Source of the DNA: Paraburkholderia sabiae
GTDB lineage: Bacteria; Pseudomonadota; Gammaproteobacteria; Burkholderiales; Burkholderiaceae
Reading direction: 5' to 3'
DNA length: 64,000 nucleotides
Assembly: GCF_030412785.1 (NCBI RefSeq)
Contig: NZ_CP125295.1
Location: forward strand, 744,001 to 808,000
Shown: piece after piece, positions 40,338 to 48,831 of the stretch
Position numbering within the stretch: the first letter of the stretch is position 1
Layout of the letters: each line of letters opens with the position of its first letter
Made by a program: the position numbers and the translations under genes
The notes under the pieces: model-generated
The model's input: only the letters and a program-made list of their open reading frames with translations
Databases searched by the model: none
What the model was told of the DNA's origin: nothing

Positions 40338-41123
40338 ATGGCCATCACCTATAAAACTCCAGAAGACATCGCCCGCCTGCGCATCTCGGGCCGGCTCGCC
40401 GCCGATGTGCTCGCCATGATCGGCGAACACGTGAAGCCCGGCGTCTCGACGGGCGAACTCGACGCGATCTGCCACGACTACATCGTCAACACGCAGAAGG
40501 CGATTGCCGCGAACGTCGGCTACATGGGCTTTCCGAAAACGGTCTGCACGTCGGTCAATTCCGTCGTGTGTCACGGCATTCCCGACCGCAGCGAAATCCT
40601 CAAGGACGGCGACATCATCAACATCGACGTGGCCGTCATCAAGGACGGTTTCTTCGGCGACACGAGCCGCATGTACACGGTCGGCCAGCCGGGCACCGTC
40701 GCGCAGCAGCTGATCGACACGACCTACGAGGCGATGCTCGAAGGCATCCGTCAGGTGAAGCCGGGCGCGACGCTCGGCGATGTCGGTCATGCGATCCAGA
40801 AGATCGCGCAGCGCGAGGGCTTTTCGATCGTGCGCGACTACTGCGGACACGGCATCGGCAAGGTCTATCACGAGGATCCGCAGGTGCTGCACTACGGCCA
40901 GCCGGGGCAGGGCGTGCGCCTGAAGCCGGGCATGGTCTTCACGATCGAACCGATGATCAACGCCGGCCGCGCCGGCACGACGGTGATGCGCGACGGCTGG
41001 ACGGTCGTCACCAAAGACCGTTCGCTGTCCGCGCAATGGGAGCACATGGTCGCCGTCACCGACGACGGCTACGAGTTGCTCACGCCGTGGCCCGACGGCA
41101 CGGGGTGCTACGAGGCGCCTTGA
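40338..41123 (+). CDS. map: Methionine aminopeptidase, type I
   Basis: A 261-residue cytoplasmic metalloprotease that removes the initiator Met. The five metal ligands are D97, D108, H171, E204 and E235 (INIDVAV, GDTSR, GHGIGK, TIEPM, WEHM). The ATG at 40338 gives the standard length; the longer in-frame upstream extension is unlike the family. rpsB, the usual neighbour in beta-proteobacteria, is not beside it, so this may be a second map copy. Confidence 0.95.
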   Translation: MAITYKTPEDIARLRISGRLAADVLAMIGEHVKPGVSTGELDAICHDYIVNTQKAIAANVGYMGFPKTVCTSVNSVVCHGIPDRSEILKDGDIINIDVAVIKDGFFGDTSRMYTVGQPGTVAQQLIDTTYEAMLEGIRQVKPGATLGDVGHAIQKIAQREGFSIVRDYCGHGIGKVYHEDPQVLHYGQPGQGVRLKPGMVFTIEPMINAGRAGTTVMRDGWTVVTKDRSLSAQWEHMVAVTDDGYELLTPWPDGTGCYEAP

Positions 41124-41148
41124 GTTGCTTTGAGTTGCTTTGAGTTGC
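41121..41148. repeat. 10-bp tandem repeat at the map stop codon (2.8 copies)
   Basis: TGAGTTGCTT at 41121 and 41131, then TGAGTTGC at 41141. The first TGA is the map stop; the repeat supplies a series of TGA triplets. Confidence 0.9.
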
Positions 41149-41364
41149 GGGAAGCGGCGGAGCGACTGCCCGCAACCGTTTGCGGCCGACCATGCCCGAT
41201 GCGATGCGCCACAACGGCACGCGCGTATGCCGTTTTGGCGTCCGCGTGTCAACCCGTGCGCGCTCGCTCGCACTGCGCCGAATTAAAGATTTGACTCACG
41301 CGCCGGTTCGGTTAAAGCTACGCGCTAGCGTTTCACCCGGATGACATAAGGGATTTTCGACCGC

Positions 41365-41907
41365 ATGAGTCCTTCACTGACCGTTCGCCGCATCGCAGCC
41401 GATCAGGGCGCCGTCTTCCGCGAGCTTCGTACGGCTTCACTGCGCGAAGCGCCCTACGCTTTCGGCGAGACGCTCGAAGAAGCGCTGTCGGCCGATGCGT
41501 CCATATTCGAGGAGACGGCCGCGCGGCACGCATCCTCAGCGGCGTCGACGTCGTTCATCCTGTACACGGAAGGGCATCCCGCCGGTCTGATCGGCGCGTG
41601 CTTCGAAGATGCGCCGTCGCATCGCGCGTTCGTCAGCGAGCTGTGGGTCGCGCCCGCCGTGCGGCATCTGCGCGGCGGCGAACTGCTCGTCAACACGGCC
41701 AGCGAGTGGCTCGCGGCGGCGGGTGCCGCCGAAATCTACGCGTGGATCGCCGACGAAAACCGCAACGCCATGCGCTTCTACGAGCGTCTCGGCTTCGGCC
41801 CGACGGGCGAGCACGAGCGCATTCCGCGCGCGCCCGACCAGTTCCAGACGCTGCTCGTGCGGCACGTGCCGCAAGCGACGGCATCGGACGACACGGCTCG
41901 CGGGTAG
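41365..41907 (+). CDS. GNAT-family N-acetyltransferase
   Basis: 180 residues with the GNAT fold: LRTASLREAPYAFGETLEEAL at the start, a strand-helix unit with ELWVAPAVRHLRGGELLV at about 91-108 where the acetyl-CoA pyrophosphate loop lies, and ENRNAMRFYERLGF near 132-145. It acetylates an unknown small molecule or protein. Alone between map and minC. Confidence 0.88.
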   Translation: MSPSLTVRRIAADQGAVFRELRTASLREAPYAFGETLEEALSADASIFEETAARHASSAASTSFILYTEGHPAGLIGACFEDAPSHRAFVSELWVAPAVRHLRGGELLVNTASEWLAAAGAAEIYAWIADENRNAMRFYERLGFGPTGEHERIPRAPDQFQTLLVRHVPQATASDDTARG

Positions 41908-42098
41908 TTCATCTAGCCGTTTTTCGCCACGCTTCAAGCCTTCAACGGACGCCTCTGCGCGCGTCCGAACTACGCACCGTTCCCACTTTTTGTCGATCCA
42001 TTCGCCCGGGACGCAGCACGCGCGCGGCATTTTCCTGTCGCGTGATGACTGCGTGAAGACTTATTGGCAAAAAAGCTCACCGTTCGCCTGGACGCCTG

Positions 42099-42104
42099 TA
42101 AAAT
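42099..42104 (+). promoter_or_regulatory. Candidate minC -10 element
   Basis: CCTGTAAAAT with its TG extension lies 25 bases before the minC ATG. No good -35. Confidence 0.4.
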
Positions 42105-42128
42105 ACGCAAAATTTTTTGCCGAACGCT

Positions 42129-42965
42129 ATGTCGCCCAGGAAATCGCCATTCTTTGAACTGCGCAGTGGCGCGGTCGACACGCTGCTGTTTGTCGTCAAG
42201 ACGACCGACCTCACTGAAATGCGTGCCGAGCTGACCCGGCGCTTCGAGGCGACGCCCGAATTCTTCGCGAACGATACCGTCGCGATCGACGTGCGCCGTC
42301 TTGCAGAAAACGAACGTGTGCCGCTCGCGGACATCGCTGCGCTGCTCGGCAGCGTGCGCATGCGTCCCATCGGCGTCGTCGCCGACAGCGCGCAGCACGA
42401 ATGGGCGAACGAAGCGGGACTGCCGCTGCTCGACGCACGCGATCCGCGCGGCAGCAAGAACAACGGCGACGAAGCGGGTGAAGACACGTCGGGCAAACAG
42501 GCCGCCGCACAGCAAGCTGACGTGGCACCACAGGCGCAAGGCCAGCTGCAGATGCAACTGCCCATTCCCTCCGAGGAAGAAAGCGCGCCCGCCGTGTCCA
42601 CCGAGCCCGTGCGCATCGCCGGCTCGTCGTCGCAGACGACGGTGATCGACAAGCCGCTGCGCTCGGGCCAGCGCATCTACGCGAAGGGCGATCTCGTCGT
42701 GCTCGGCATGGTGAGCAACGGCGCCGAAGTGATCGCGGAAGGCAACATCCATATTTATGCGCCGTTGCGCGGCCGCGCGCTCGCGGGCGTGCACGGCAAC
42801 CACGACGCACGCATTTTCTGCACGTGTCTCGAACCGGAACTGATCTCGATCGCGGGCATTTACCGGACGACCGAAAACCCGCTGCCAGCCGACGTGCTCG
42901 GCAAGCCGGTGCAGATCTGGCTCGACGAAGAAAAGCTGATGATCGAACCGCTGCGGCTCACCTGA
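42129..42965 (+). CDS. minC: Septum site-determining protein MinC
   Basis: 278 residues. The N-terminal domain (about 1-110) blocks FtsZ, a Gln/Ala-rich linker (about 110-165) follows, and the C-terminal beta-helix (about 170-275, [25 protein letters not shown]) dimerises and binds MinD. The ATG at 42129 ([11 protein letters not shown]) is preferred over the TTG at 42117. First gene of minCDE. Confidence 0.95.
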   Translation: MSPRKSPFFELRSGAVDTLLFVVKTTDLTEMRAELTRRFEATPEFFANDTVAIDVRRLAENERVPLADIAALLGSVRMRPIGVVADSAQHEWANEAGLPLLDARDPRGSKNNGDEAGEDTSGKQAAAQQADVAPQAQGQLQMQLPIPSEEESAPAVSTEPVRIAGSSSQTTVIDKPLRSGQRIYAKGDLVVLGMVSNGAEVIAEGNIHIYAPLRGRALAGVHGNHDARIFCTCLEPELISIAGIYRTTENPLPADVLGKPVQIWLDEEKLMIEPLRLT

Positions 42966-43054
42966 TGCGTACGCCGCACGTGCATTTTGCGTGTCGCGCG
43001 ATGGAACTCCCGCCGGACTCAATAGACGAATTGACGAACACAAGGTAAAGGGTA

Positions 43055-43870
43055 ATGGCAAAAATCATTGTGGTGACTTCGGGCAAGGGTGGCGTAGGCA
43101 AGACGACCACGAGCGCGAGCTTCGCGTCCGGTCTCGCGTTGCGCGGCTCGAAAACGGCGGTGATCGACTTCGACGTCGGTCTGCGCAATCTCGATCTCAT
43201 CATGGGCTGCGAGCGTCGCGTGGTGTACGACCTGATCAACGTGATCCAGGGCGAAGCCAACCTGAACCAGGCGCTCATCAAGGACAAGAAGTGCGAGAAC
43301 CTGTTCATCATGCCCGCCTCGCAGACGCGCGATAAAGACGCACTGACGATGGAAGGCGTCGAGAAGGTCATCAACGACCTGATCGCGATGGACTTCGAAT
43401 ACATCGTTTGCGATTCGCCGGCGGGTATCGAATCGGGCGCGCTGCTTGCCATGCATTTCGCCGACGAAGCGCTGATCGTGACGAACCCGGAAGTGTCGTC
43501 GGTGCGCGACTCGGACCGCATTCTCGGCATCCTGTCGTCGAAAACGAAGCGTGCGATCGAAGGCAAGGAGCCCATCAAGGAGCACCTGCTGATCACGCGC
43601 TACAACCCGAAACGCGTGAGCGAAGGCGAGATGCTGTCGCTGACCGACATCCAGGAAATCCTGCGTATCGATCTGATCGGCGTGATTCCGGAATCGGAAG
43701 CCGTGCTGCACGCGTCGAACCAGGGCTTGCCCGCCGTGCATCTCGACGGCACCGATGTCGCCGAAGCGTACAAGGACGTCGTGTCGCGCTTCCTCGGCGA
43801 GCAGAAGTCGCTGCGCTTTACCGATTACCAGAAGCCGGGCCTGCTGCAGCGCCTCTTCGGCACCAAGTAA
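43055..43870 (+). CDS. minD: Septum site-determining ATPase MinD
   Basis: 271 residues. Deviant Walker A GKGGVGKTT (about 9-17) of the ParA/MinD class and a C-terminal amphipathic membrane-targeting helix (GLLQRLFGTK). ATP-bound dimers sit on the membrane and recruit MinC. It lies 89 bases after minC and 15 bases before minE. Confidence 0.97.
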   Translation: MAKIIVVTSGKGGVGKTTTSASFASGLALRGSKTAVIDFDVGLRNLDLIMGCERRVVYDLINVIQGEANLNQALIKDKKCENLFIMPASQTRDKDALTMEGVEKVINDLIAMDFEYIVCDSPAGIESGALLAMHFADEALIVTNPEVSSVRDSDRILGILSSKTKRAIEGKEPIKEHLLITRYNPKRVSEGEMLSLTDIQEILRIDLIGVIPESEAVLHASNQGLPAVHLDGTDVAEAYKDVVSRFLGEQKSLRFTDYQKPGLLQRLFGTK

Positions 43871-43885
43871 AGGGAGGCGTACCTG

Positions 43886-44140
43886 ATGTCGATTCTTTCG
43901 TTTTTGCTGGGCGAGAAAAAGAAGTCCGCGTCGATAGCGAAGGAACGCCTGCAGCTGATCATCGCGCATGAGCGCGTGGGCGGCAAAGCGCCCGCCGATT
44001 ATCTGCCCGCGTTGCAACGTGAACTCGTCGCTGTGATTTCGAAGTACGTGAAAATCTCCGACGACGATATCCGCGTGAATCTCGAACGTCACGACGACCT
44101 CGAAGTGCTCGAGGTCAAGATCGAGATTCCGCAGGTCTGA
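43886..44140 (+). CDS. minE: Cell division topological factor MinE
   Basis: 84 residues. N-terminal membrane-binding start ([15 protein letters not shown]), the anti-MinCD helix (about 15-30, [12 protein letters not shown]) and a C-terminal dimerisation domain. It drives pole-to-pole oscillation of MinD. Confidence 0.97.
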   Translation: MSILSFLLGEKKKSASIAKERLQLIIAHERVGGKAPADYLPALQRELVAVISKYVKISDDDIRVNLERHDDLEVLEVKIEIPQV

Positions 44141-44181
44141 GCGGTCTTCAGTTTCTCGCTGGTTGTATCTCTTCTCGCGTG

Positions 44182-44212
44182 ATGCGCGTCACCGTCATCG
44201 GGTGACGCGCAT
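44182..44212 (+). terminator. Hairpin after minE, probable terminator
   Basis: A perfect 12-bp stem, ATGCGCGTCACC (44182-44193) with GGTGACGCGCAT (44201-44212), 7-nt loop, 41 bases after minE. There is no T-run, so it may need Rho or act as a 3' stabiliser. Confidence 0.5.
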
Positions 44213-44398
44213 TGCCGTGTCTGCGTGTCGTTGCTGCGAACCCTTCGCACACGTCTCTTTCCGCTCTTCGCGGAATATCCCCGAAATAATCCGTTGCACT
44301 TGAGGGCAGGCCGTAACACGTCCTCTGTCAGCTTTTTCGTCACCTCGCGCATTGAACCGGCAACGCCATCATTCGGTGCTGACACAAGAGGTGAAAAC

Positions 44399-44710
44399 AT
44401 GAACAAGTCGATTCGTCTGCTCGCAGTTTCCGCTGTGCTCGTGGTGTCCGGTCTGTCTGCCGCCGCTTCGGCGTCGGCTGCGGAAGTGATCGTCGTCGCG
44501 CCGAGCGCGCCGCCCGTCGAGCGCTTCGAAGCCGTGCCCGCGCCCCGCGTGGGCTACGTGTGGGACAAGGGACACTGGCGCTGGGACCACGGCCGCTATG
44601 CGTGGGTGCCGGGGCACTGGCAGGTGGAGCGCGTCGGTTATCACTGGGTGCCCGGCCACTGGATCGCGCACGGTCCGAACTGGCGCTGGGTCCAGGGCCA
44701 TTGGGCCTGA
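44399..44710 (+). CDS. YXWGXW/WVPGHW-repeat secreted protein
   Basis: 103 residues with a signal peptide to about residue 28 (ASASA|AEV). The mature part holds repeated W-x-x-G-H-W units (KGHWRWDHGRYAWVPGHW, RVGYHWVPGHW, GPNWRWVQGHW), as in the YXWGXW repeat family. Such small secreted proteins are common in Burkholderia; role unknown, probably envelope. AGAGGTG precedes the ATG. Confidence 0.85.
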   Translation: MNKSIRLLAVSAVLVVSGLSAAASASAAEVIVVAPSAPPVERFEAVPAPRVGYVWDKGHWRWDHGRYAWVPGHWQVERVGYHWVPGHWIAHGPNWRWVQGHWA

Positions 44711-44821
44711 TGCCTGACCGAGTCTCGAACAGGCGGCGATAACACGCGCTGAAGACCCGCCGCCTGTTCGCCGAACGCGCCCGAGAGCGCGCTTATCCGC
44801 AACCCTCAAGGGAGTCGTCAC

Positions 44822-44935
44822 ATGAAAAAAAGAACCTTGCTCGCGATCGTCGCACTGGCGGTCACGTTGGCCGGTTGCGTCGTCGTGCCTGCCCGTCCGG
44901 TGTATTACCACCCGGTCGGCGTCGTCGTGTACTGA
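44822..44935 (+). CDS. Tiny lipoprotein (37 aa, LAGC-VVVP type)
   Basis: MKKRTLLAIVALAVTLAGC gives a clean signal with Cys19 as the lipid anchor. The mature part is only 19 residues (CVVVPARPVYYHPVGVVVY), Tyr/Val/Pro-rich. A ribosome-binding site (AAGGGAG) lies just upstream, and a terminator (44949) follows. It resembles the 38-residue lipoprotein at 48302. Confidence 0.75.
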   Translation: MKKRTLLAIVALAVTLAGCVVVPARPVYYHPVGVVVY

Positions 44936-44948
44936 CGATTGTGGGAGG

Positions 44949-44984
44949 TCGGACGCGTTCAGCGGAGCGCGTCCGATTTTTTCT
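44949..44984. terminator. Terminator between the tiny lipoprotein and the convergent ClC gene
   Basis: A 9-bp stem, TCGGACGCG (44949-44957) with CGCGTCCGA (44968-44976), followed by T6 on the plus strand. Confidence 0.85.
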
Positions 44985-44993
44985 CAGCGTCGC

Positions 44994-46391
44994 TTATTCC
45001 TTTGCCTCGTCACGCGTCGTGAGCTGATTGTCGTCACCGCTTTCCTCGTCCTTTGAGCGACCTTCTGCAGCAACGGCAGCGTCAGGCGTGACGACGGCAG
45101 GCGTCATATAGCGCAGCGACAATGCCTCGTACAACGGCGGCGCAAACAGGCTCGCAATCCGGCTCGACACGAGCGCGGTCGCCATCAGCGAAATCACGAG
45201 CGCGTGTCCGTTGATCATCTCCATCACGATCACGAACGACGTGATGGGCGACTGCGTGACGGCGGCGAGATAACCGACCATCGCGAGAGCGATCAGCATC
45301 GGCAGCTGCATGTCGTCGAAGAACATGTGAAGCACATTGCCGAACCCGGCGCCGATCGACAGCGACGGCGCGAAGATGCCGCCCGGAATGCCCGGCAGAT
45401 ACGAGCCGATCATCGACGCCATCTTGAGCAGTGGATAGAGCATCGACAGATGCTCGGTGCCATAGAGCAGGCCGCGCGCTTCCGCATAGCCGCTGCCGAA
45501 AGTCGTGCCGCCCGAGATCAGCCCGATCACCGCGATGGCCAGGCCGCACAGCGCGGCGAACGCGATGGGCCGCTCACTGTTCAGGCGGCGCAGTGGTTCG
45601 GGAATCCAGCGATCGGTATTGAGCAGCAGCCAGCCGAAAATGCCGCCCGCGATGCCCGTGACGATGCCCGTGATGACGACGGCGACGGCCAGCAGTTGCG
45701 GGAAGTGCGCGCCGATGTCGATCGTGCCGAAGTACGTGTAGTTGCCGTTCAGGCCGAGCGCGATGATGCCCGCGATGATGATGGCCGTGATCAGAACGCC
45801 GCTGGCGCGTGCTTCGAAGCTGCGCGTGAGTTCTTCGATCGCGAAGACGATGCCCGCGAGCGGCGTGTTGAACGCCGCCGACAGGCCGGCCGCTGCGCCC
45901 GCCAGCACCAGTTGCCGTTCGATCAGCGCGTTCGAGCGCGGGTAGAGGCGGCGCAGGTTGAACATCAGCGCGGCGCCGACCTGCACGGTCGGTCCTTCAC
46001 GCCCGATCGTGAAGCCGCCCAGGATCGCCAGAAACGACACGAGAATCTTGCCGAGCAGGATAGGAAAGGTCAGAAGCCGTGCGCCCGCTGCGCTCGTGTT
46101 CGAATGCAGCGTCGCGATGACCTGCGGGATGCCGCTGCCTTCGGCACCGCGGAAGAAACGCCGTGTGAGCCAGACGGACAGCGCAGCGACGGCGGGCGTC
46201 AGCAGCAGCGTGAGCCAGCGGTGCTGCTTCTGCAGATCGAGGAAAGCGTTGTAGCCGTAATCGATGAGCCGCGCATAAAAGACGGCCGTGAGGCCGACGG
46301 CGATCGCGCCCAGCCAGAAGATGCCGTACTGGCGCCACAGACGCCGCACGCGCCGGCCGATGCTCGAGGACAGCAGGGGTGTCCGTGACAT
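44994..46391 (-). CDS. ClC-family chloride channel/antiporter
   Basis: 465 residues and about a dozen membrane helices. All three selectivity motifs are present: GSGIP (85-89), GREGP (130-134) with the gating Glu132, and GGIFAP. The EE pair at about 185-186 matches the internal proton Glu of antiporters, so H+/Cl- exchange is more likely than a plain channel. The C-terminal tail from about 430 is acidic and polar, without CBS domains. It faces the terminator at 44949. Confidence 0.92.
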   Translation of the reverse strand: MSRTPLLSSSIGRRVRRLWRQYGIFWLGAIAVGLTAVFYARLIDYGYNAFLDLQKQHRWLTLLLTPAVAALSVWLTRRFFRGAEGSGIPQVIATLHSNTSAAGARLLTFPILLGKILVSFLAILGGFTIGREGPTVQVGAALMFNLRRLYPRSNALIERQLVLAGAAAGLSAAFNTPLAGIVFAIEELTRSFEARASGVLITAIIIAGIIALGLNGNYTYFGTIDIGAHFPQLLAVAVVITGIVTGIAGGIFGWLLLNTDRWIPEPLRRLNSERPIAFAALCGLAIAVIGLISGGTTFGSGYAEARGLLYGTEHLSMLYPLLKMASMIGSYLPGIPGGIFAPSLSIGAGFGNVLHMFFDDMQLPMLIALAMVGYLAAVTQSPITSFVIVMEMINGHALVISLMATALVSSRIASLFAPPLYEALSLRYMTPAVVTPDAAVAAEGRSKDEESGDDNQLTTRDEAKE

Positions 46392-46621
46392 GGGAATCGG
46401 GCTGGGAATGGGCCGATGAAGGGCCGGCAGATGCGACGGGCAGAGGGGCCGGAGTTCGGACCATTATAGGCGGCGGAACAGCGCAATCGGGCTGAAAGCT
46501 TGCTGGGCCGTCCCCCGCGCGCGGCGGGCACTGTCAAGGGAAGTAACGTCTGGTAACGATAGAACGGCTCCGGCAAGATTTGCCGCTGCCCATTTTGCGG
46601 GCAATTCCAGGGTGGCTCGGC

Positions 46622-46627
46622 TAAAAT
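46622..46627 (+). promoter_or_regulatory. Candidate waaC -10 element
   Basis: GGCTAAAATTG 36 bases before the waaC ATG. The -35 is not clear. Confidence 0.35.
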
Positions 46628-46663
46628 TGCAGATTGCGACCGAGCAGCCAAAACGGGCAATCA

Positions 46664-47671
46664 ATGAAGCGAATTCTTATCGTCAAAGTCACCTCGATGG
46701 GCGACGTGATACAGGCGCAGCCTATCGTCTCCGATCTGAAACGCGCCTTCCCCGGCGTTGCGGTGGACTGGGCGGTGGACGAGTCATTTGCCGAGATCGC
46801 GCGCTGGAATCCCGGCATCGACCGCGTGCTGTGCGCGCCCTTGCGCCGATTCAAGAAAGCGCGTCGCTGGGCCGATTTCAAGGCGATCGCGGAGTCCATC
46901 GGCGAATTGCGTGCGCACCGGTATGACGTCGTCGTCGATATTCACGGCGTCTACAAGAGCGCGATCATCGCGTTCCTGTCGCGTTCGCGGCGGCGCCTCG
47001 GCTATCGCAACAAGGATCTCGGCGAGCGCGGTGCTGCGTTTGCGTACACCGGCCGCTTCGTGCCGCCGCGCGACCGCAATGCCTGGAACGGCATGCGGGA
47101 GACGGTCAGCACGGCGCTCGGCTATCCGCTCGACACGCCGCCCGACTACAACTTGCAGATTCCCGCGCCCGCAAAGCCGATCGTCGATACGGGCGGGCGG
47201 CCGCTCGCGATGCTATTTCATGCCGCTTCGAAGGACGACAAGAAATGGCCGGCGGAGCACTGGATCACCATCGCAAAGGAACTGGTGCGGCGCGGTTTTC
47301 ATGTGGTCGTGCCGTGGGGTTCGGCTGCCGAACGAAGCGAGGGGCTCGCGATCGTCGATCAGGTAGAAGGCGCGGAACTGCTGCCGCAATTGAGCGTGAC
47401 GGAGATCGCCCAGGTGATCGCGGCGTCGGACTTCGTGATCGGCGTCGATACGGGATTCGTCCATCTGGCGCACGCGCTCGGCAAGCGCGCGGTGATGATC
47501 TTCATCGCCACGTCGCGCGAAACCTTTGGGAATAACGTGCCGTTCCGCTCGGTTTCGATTGGGGAAGGGAATTACGTGCCACCCGTCGCCGAGGCGCTGG
47601 CCGCCATCGATCATGTGCACGCCGACCCGCTTGCGCTCGGTGGCAAGGGCGAGTCGGTGGCAGCGGCCTGA
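46664..47671 (+). CDS. waaC: Lipopolysaccharide heptosyltransferase I
   Basis: 335 residues, GT9 family. It adds the first L-glycero-D-manno-heptose to Kdo of the LPS inner core. The start MKRILIVKVTSMGDVIQAQP is typical of WaaC, with the catalytic Asp in MGDV. The C-terminal nucleotide-sugar region is FVIGVDTGFVHLAHALGKRAV. The ATG at 46664 is chosen over the upstream one at 46634. It lies alone, divergent to the ClC gene, and not in an LPS cluster. Confidence 0.94.
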   Translation: MKRILIVKVTSMGDVIQAQPIVSDLKRAFPGVAVDWAVDESFAEIARWNPGIDRVLCAPLRRFKKARRWADFKAIAESIGELRAHRYDVVVDIHGVYKSAIIAFLSRSRRRLGYRNKDLGERGAAFAYTGRFVPPRDRNAWNGMRETVSTALGYPLDTPPDYNLQIPAPAKPIVDTGGRPLAMLFHAASKDDKKWPAEHWITIAKELVRRGFHVVVPWGSAAERSEGLAIVDQVEGAELLPQLSVTEIAQVIAASDFVIGVDTGFVHLAHALGKRAVMIFIATSRETFGNNVPFRSVSIGEGNYVPPVAEALAAIDHVHADPLALGGKGESVAAA

Positions 47672-48301
47672 GGCTGAGGCTTAAGCCGTAGAAAAAAGAA
47701 AAGAGGCGCACGCGCAATTCGCCCAGGTGCGGACGCCGTCGCGAGACGCCTCTGAAAAGCCCGCGCCTGAAGCGCGCGGACCGAGAGGAAACCTGCAGAA
47801 CAAACCGGTACAACATTCGTAAAGACCATACGGGTGCGGACAAGTTCAACCGATTTCATTCTTTTTGTTCGGAATTCCCGGCGGCGCTTCGCGTGAGTTC
47901 GGCTGCGGCTGACTTCACGCTGCGTATCGACTCGTTGATGTTACTGCTTCGAGGCGCGCGTCCGCTCATTACACGCCTGTTAAAACTGTCGCTTTTCTTT
48001 CGGCCTTCCGACTCGCGTGAGGCGGGTTTCGTCAGCGCCCGCGCCCCGGTGAGATCGCGATCCGCCGATGCCTTGCCCGCCGAGGCTTTCCGGGCGGGCT
48101 TCATGCGTATTGACTGGCCTGGCGCCATCTCGCTTGTGTGCTTTCACGACGCTTCATCGCGCCGCACGCGTTTCTCTGCCTGTAACACAGACGGAGTGGA
48201 CGCTTACAAATTGCAACGCTCACCCCTGACGGGTTCGTGTCCAATCGAGGTCATTCGGGGTTCGCTCGAATAAAACGACACTGACTCTAAGGGAGAACGA
48301 C
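47672..48301. other. 630-bp stretch between waaC and a tiny lipoprotein, with one doubtful ORF
   Basis: A 7-bp match AGAGGCG/CGCCTCT (near 47703 and 47750) can form a large stem after waaC. A minus-strand frame (47856-48128) is annotated separately. A good ribosome-binding site (AAGGGAG) stands before 48302. Nothing else was recognised. Confidence 0.4.
47856..48128 (-). CDS. Hypothetical basic Ser/Ala/Arg-rich protein (doubtful)
   Basis: 90 residues, no hydrophobic segment, rich in Lys/Arg/Ser (for example RRVMSGRAPRSSN). Codon third positions are mostly G or C, as in real genes here, but there is no clear ribosome-binding site before the ATG at 48128, and the opposite strand is open too. 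Not recognised. Confidence 0.35.
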   Translation of the reverse strand: MAPGQSIRMKPARKASAGKASADRDLTGARALTKPASRESEGRKKSDSFNRRVMSGRAPRSSNINESIRSVKSAAAELTRSAAGNSEQKE

Positions 48302-48418
48302 GTGAAACGCTTGATGTTGGCTTTGGTGACGGGCGCGCTGCTGGCTGCATCGCTGAGTGGCTGTATCGTGGTGCCGGAAGGTGGCGGCTATCACCATCAC
48401 GGCTACTACTACCGCTGA
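48302..48418 (+). CDS. Tiny lipoprotein (38 aa, LSGC-IVVP type)
   Basis: GTG start with AAGGGAG about 7 bases upstream. The signal ends in SLSGC (Cys21), then CIVVPEGGGYHHHGYYYR. The mature part is 18 residues with three His and four Tyr. It shares the G-C-x-V-V-P start and Tyr-rich end with the lipoprotein at 44822, so they are probably paralogues. Confidence 0.75.
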   Translation: MKRLMLALVTGALLAASLSGCIVVPEGGGYHHHGYYYR

Positions 48419-48443
48419 TCGGGTGAGTGGCGCTGATGGCCGC

Positions 48444-48623
48444 TCAGGCCATCAGCATTTCGAACGCGACGACGGCGGCGATAGCGGCCAGGTTCGCGGC
48501 AACGGCTTCGACGACGATGCCTTTCCAGCTTGCCGGCTTGAATCGGAACGCGAGCAGCAGCGAACCGAGCAACGCCAGCGCGATGATGACGACGACGTCC
48601 GCGTTATCCAGATGAAAGTTCAT
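48444..48623 (-). CDS. Small membrane protein, unknown
   Basis: 59 residues, two hydrophobic segments (DVVVIIALALLGSLLLAF and VVEAVAANLAAIAAVVAFEM) joined by a short basic loop. GGGGAGG lies 8 bases before the ATG at 48623, which is preferred over 48644. No known family recognised; convergent with the lipoprotein gene. Confidence 0.7.
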   Translation of the reverse strand: MNFHLDNADVVVIIALALLGSLLLAFRFKPASWKGIVVEAVAANLAAIAAVVAFEMLMA

Positions 48624-48766
48624 CGATGCCTCCCCATGCAGCATGGCTATCGAATGGCCTGCTTATGGTTCGAGTATAGGGATGACGGAAAGTGCGGCAA
48701 CCCGGGGGATTTCCCTGTCCTCGCTTGTTAGTACGGACTCGATATCTGGAACTCAGTGCCCGCGAT

Positions 48767-48810
48767 GCAAAACGGCCCCGGCGCGAAACATCGCACCGGG
48801 GCCGTTTGCG
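48767..48810 (-). terminator. Terminator of the MFS transporter gene
   Basis: A 12-bp perfect stem, AAACGGCCCCGG (48770-48781) with CCGGGGCCGTTT (48796-48807). On the minus strand it ends in GTTTTGC, 22 bases past the stop. Confidence 0.85.
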
Positions 48811-48831
48811 TTGGAACGTCGGCTGGTGGGG

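Noticed and set aside
39965..40348. 127-codon minus-strand frame upstream of the fimbrial operon
   Set aside because: No ribosome-binding site, crosses the map promoter and the tandem duplication, and shows no protein-like conservation.
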